From Pseudomonas sp. UBA4194 (GTDB lineage: Bacteria > Pseudomonadota > Gammaproteobacteria > Pseudomonadales > Pseudomonadaceae): 64,000 nucleotides of DNA. The stretch lies in the NCBI RefSeq assembly GCF_002379585.1, contig NZ_DFUE01000075.1, positions 77,701 through 141,700 on the forward strand, written 5' to 3'. The notes beneath the pieces are model-generated. The model saw nothing but the letters and a program-made list of their open reading frames with translations, made no database searches and was not told the DNA's origin. This document shows, piece by piece, positions 62,935 to 64,000 of this stretch. How positions within the stretch are numbered: position 1 is the stretch's first letter; the number at the start of each line of letters is the position of its first letter. A program made the translations under genes and the position numbers.

Positions 62935-64000
62935 ATGGAGCCCTCGCTGGACCCCAATACCGTGGCTCGCGAGGCCCAGGATGCGGTCGCAGCGTTCGTC
63001 ATCGCCGGTACGGCCGAAAATACGGTGCGCAGTTATCGCACTGCCCTTGCGTACTGGGCTGCCTGGCTGCAGTTGCGCTACGGTCAAGTGCTGGGGGATG
63101 GTCCGGTGTCGGTGCCCGTGACGTTGCAGTTCGTCGTTGATCACCTGTCACGGCCCCTACCAGACGGCGGCTGGACGCATCTATTGCCGCCGCTCGTCGA
63201 TGCCGCGCTGGTCAACGCCAAGGTCAAGGCGAAACCCGGTCCGCTCGCCTTCAGCACGGTCAGCCACAGGCTGGCGGTGCTCGGTAAGTGGCATCGCCTG
63301 AAAGACTGGGATAGCCCAACCGAAACGTCAGCCCTCAAGACCTTGCTGCGTGATGCCGGCAAAGCCCAGGTCAGGCGCGGCATCGCGGTGCGCAAGAAAA
63401 CGGCTGTGGTCGTCGAGCCGCTTCAGGCGATGCTGGCGACTTGCGACGATGGGGTGCGGGGGATACGTGATCGTGCTTTGCTGTTGCTTGCCTGGAGCGG
63501 CGGTGGTCGGCGACGTTCCGAGGTGGTGGGCTTGCGCGTCGGTGATGTGCGCCGGCTCGACGAAGACACCTGGCTCTACGCGCTGGGCGCGACTAAAACC
63601 GACCTGGGCGGCATGCGTCGCGAGAAGCCGTTACGAGGCCCCGCGGCTCACGCGTTGGCCGCCTGGCTCGATGTGGCCCCGGCCAGTGCCGGTCCGCTTT
63701 TTCGGCGACTGTATAAGGGCGGCAAGGTCGGGACCACAGGCTTGTCCGGCGATCAAGTGGCGCGCATCGTCCAGCGTCGGGCCAAGCTCGCCGGGCTGGA
63801 TGGAGATTGGGCCGCTCACAGCCTGCGCTCGGGGTTCGTGACCGAAGCCGGGCGCCAAGGGGTGCCACTGGGCGAGGTGATGGCCATGACCGAGCATCGC
63901 AGCGTGGCCACCGTGATGGGCTACTTTCAGGCGGGGTCGTTGCTGGGCAGCAAGGCTACGCAGTTGCTGCCTTCTTCCCGTGTGAGCGATGTGCTGGAGG
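62935..64000 (+). CDS. tnpS: Tyrosine recombinase TnpS (cointegrate resolvase), 3' end beyond window
   Basis: At least 355 codons are open from the ATG at 62935 to the window's right edge without a stop. The N-terminal SAM-like domain (AGTAENTVRSYRTALAYWAAWL) and the catalytic domain are clear: Arg193 in GGGRRRSEVVGLRVGDV, Lys in ATKTDLGG, His295 and Arg298 in AAHSLRSGFV, His321 in MTEHRSVATV and Tyr330 in MGYFQAGS. All catalytic residues are present, so it should be active. Together with the divergent KfrA-like gene it forms the TnpS/TnpT pair of Tn4651-type transposons. The transposase gene is not in the window. Confidence 0.87.
   Translation, partial: MEPSLDPNTVAREAQDAVAAFVIAGTAENTVRSYRTALAYWAAWLQLRYGQVLGDGPVSVPVTLQFVVDHLSRPLPDGGWTHLLPPLVDAALVNAKVKAKPGPLAFSTVSHRLAVLGKWHRLKDWDSPTETSALKTLLRDAGKAQVRRGIAVRKKTAVVVEPLQAMLATCDDGVRGIRDRALLLLAWSGGGRRRSEVVGLRVGDVRRLDEDTWLYALGATKTDLGGMRREKPLRGPAAHALAAWLDVAPASAGPLFRRLYKGGKVGTTGLSGDQVARIVQRRAKLAGLDGDWAAHSLRSGFVTEAGRQGVPLGEVMAMTEHRSVATVMGYFQAGSLLGSKATQLLPSSRVSDVLE

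Overview
The window reads as chromosome of a Pseudomonas species (Gammaproteobacteria). Support: GC-rich coding sequence with long antisense shadow frames; Pseudomonas-type families (DUF1652, DUF1543, DUF3597, a BdlA-like PAS-PAS-chemotaxis protein, an ECF sigma/FecR/TonB-receptor unit); extragenic palindromes with 'gtaggagcggc...ccgcgaag' arms; and the leucine/isovalerate (liu) cluster. No rRNA, tRNA or CRISPR array was recognised.

Layout. 0-10 kb: stress and signalling genes (RcnB-like protein, manganese catalase, a pyruvate-kinase-like protein with an apparently duplicated insert, two sensor histidine kinases, an SDR, a BdlA-like transducer). 10-18 kb: GH3 beta-glucosidase, an iron/siderophore-type ABC importer (binding protein, permease, ATPase) and a divergent ABC exporter, followed by a tandem array of about 127-bp palindromic units. 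18.9-25.4 kb: small conserved proteins, a thymidylate-kinase-like protein, an EAL phosphodiesterase, an EthD-domain protein, a hexapeptide transferase and a HAD phosphatase. 25.5-29.5 kb: a Fur-box-preceded ECF sigma / anti-sigma / TonB receptor unit. 29.5-37.3 kb: hydrolase, LysE exporter with divergent Lrp regulator, then an AraC regulator, polyol-type binding protein and sorbitol-dehydrogenase-like SDR with no transport subunits, then LysR plus oxidoreductase. 37.4-45.5 kb: liuRAB-(liuC remnant)-DE plus an acyl-CoA synthetase.

45.8-64 kb looks accessory. It holds a tautomerase, a LysR regulator, an intact nitroreductase, a run of small genes, a 2209-residue DUF4011/SF1-helicase/nuclease protein of the kind found in anti-phage systems, and a broken second piece of the nitroreductase about 10.3 kb from the first. 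After a sparsely coding stretch come a LysR/cupin pair and, at the right edge, a divergent tnpT/tnpS pair: the cointegrate-resolution module of Tn4651/Tn5041-type Tn3-family transposons. The window ends inside tnpS.

Main points of interest: (1) the multidomain helicase with an N-terminal transglutaminase-like Cys/His motif; (2) two catabolic operons that have lost internal genes, with liuC reduced to its two ends and the polyol operon lacking permease and ATPase genes; (3) the tnpS/tnpT module and the palindromes near it; (4) the regular palindromic tandem array.
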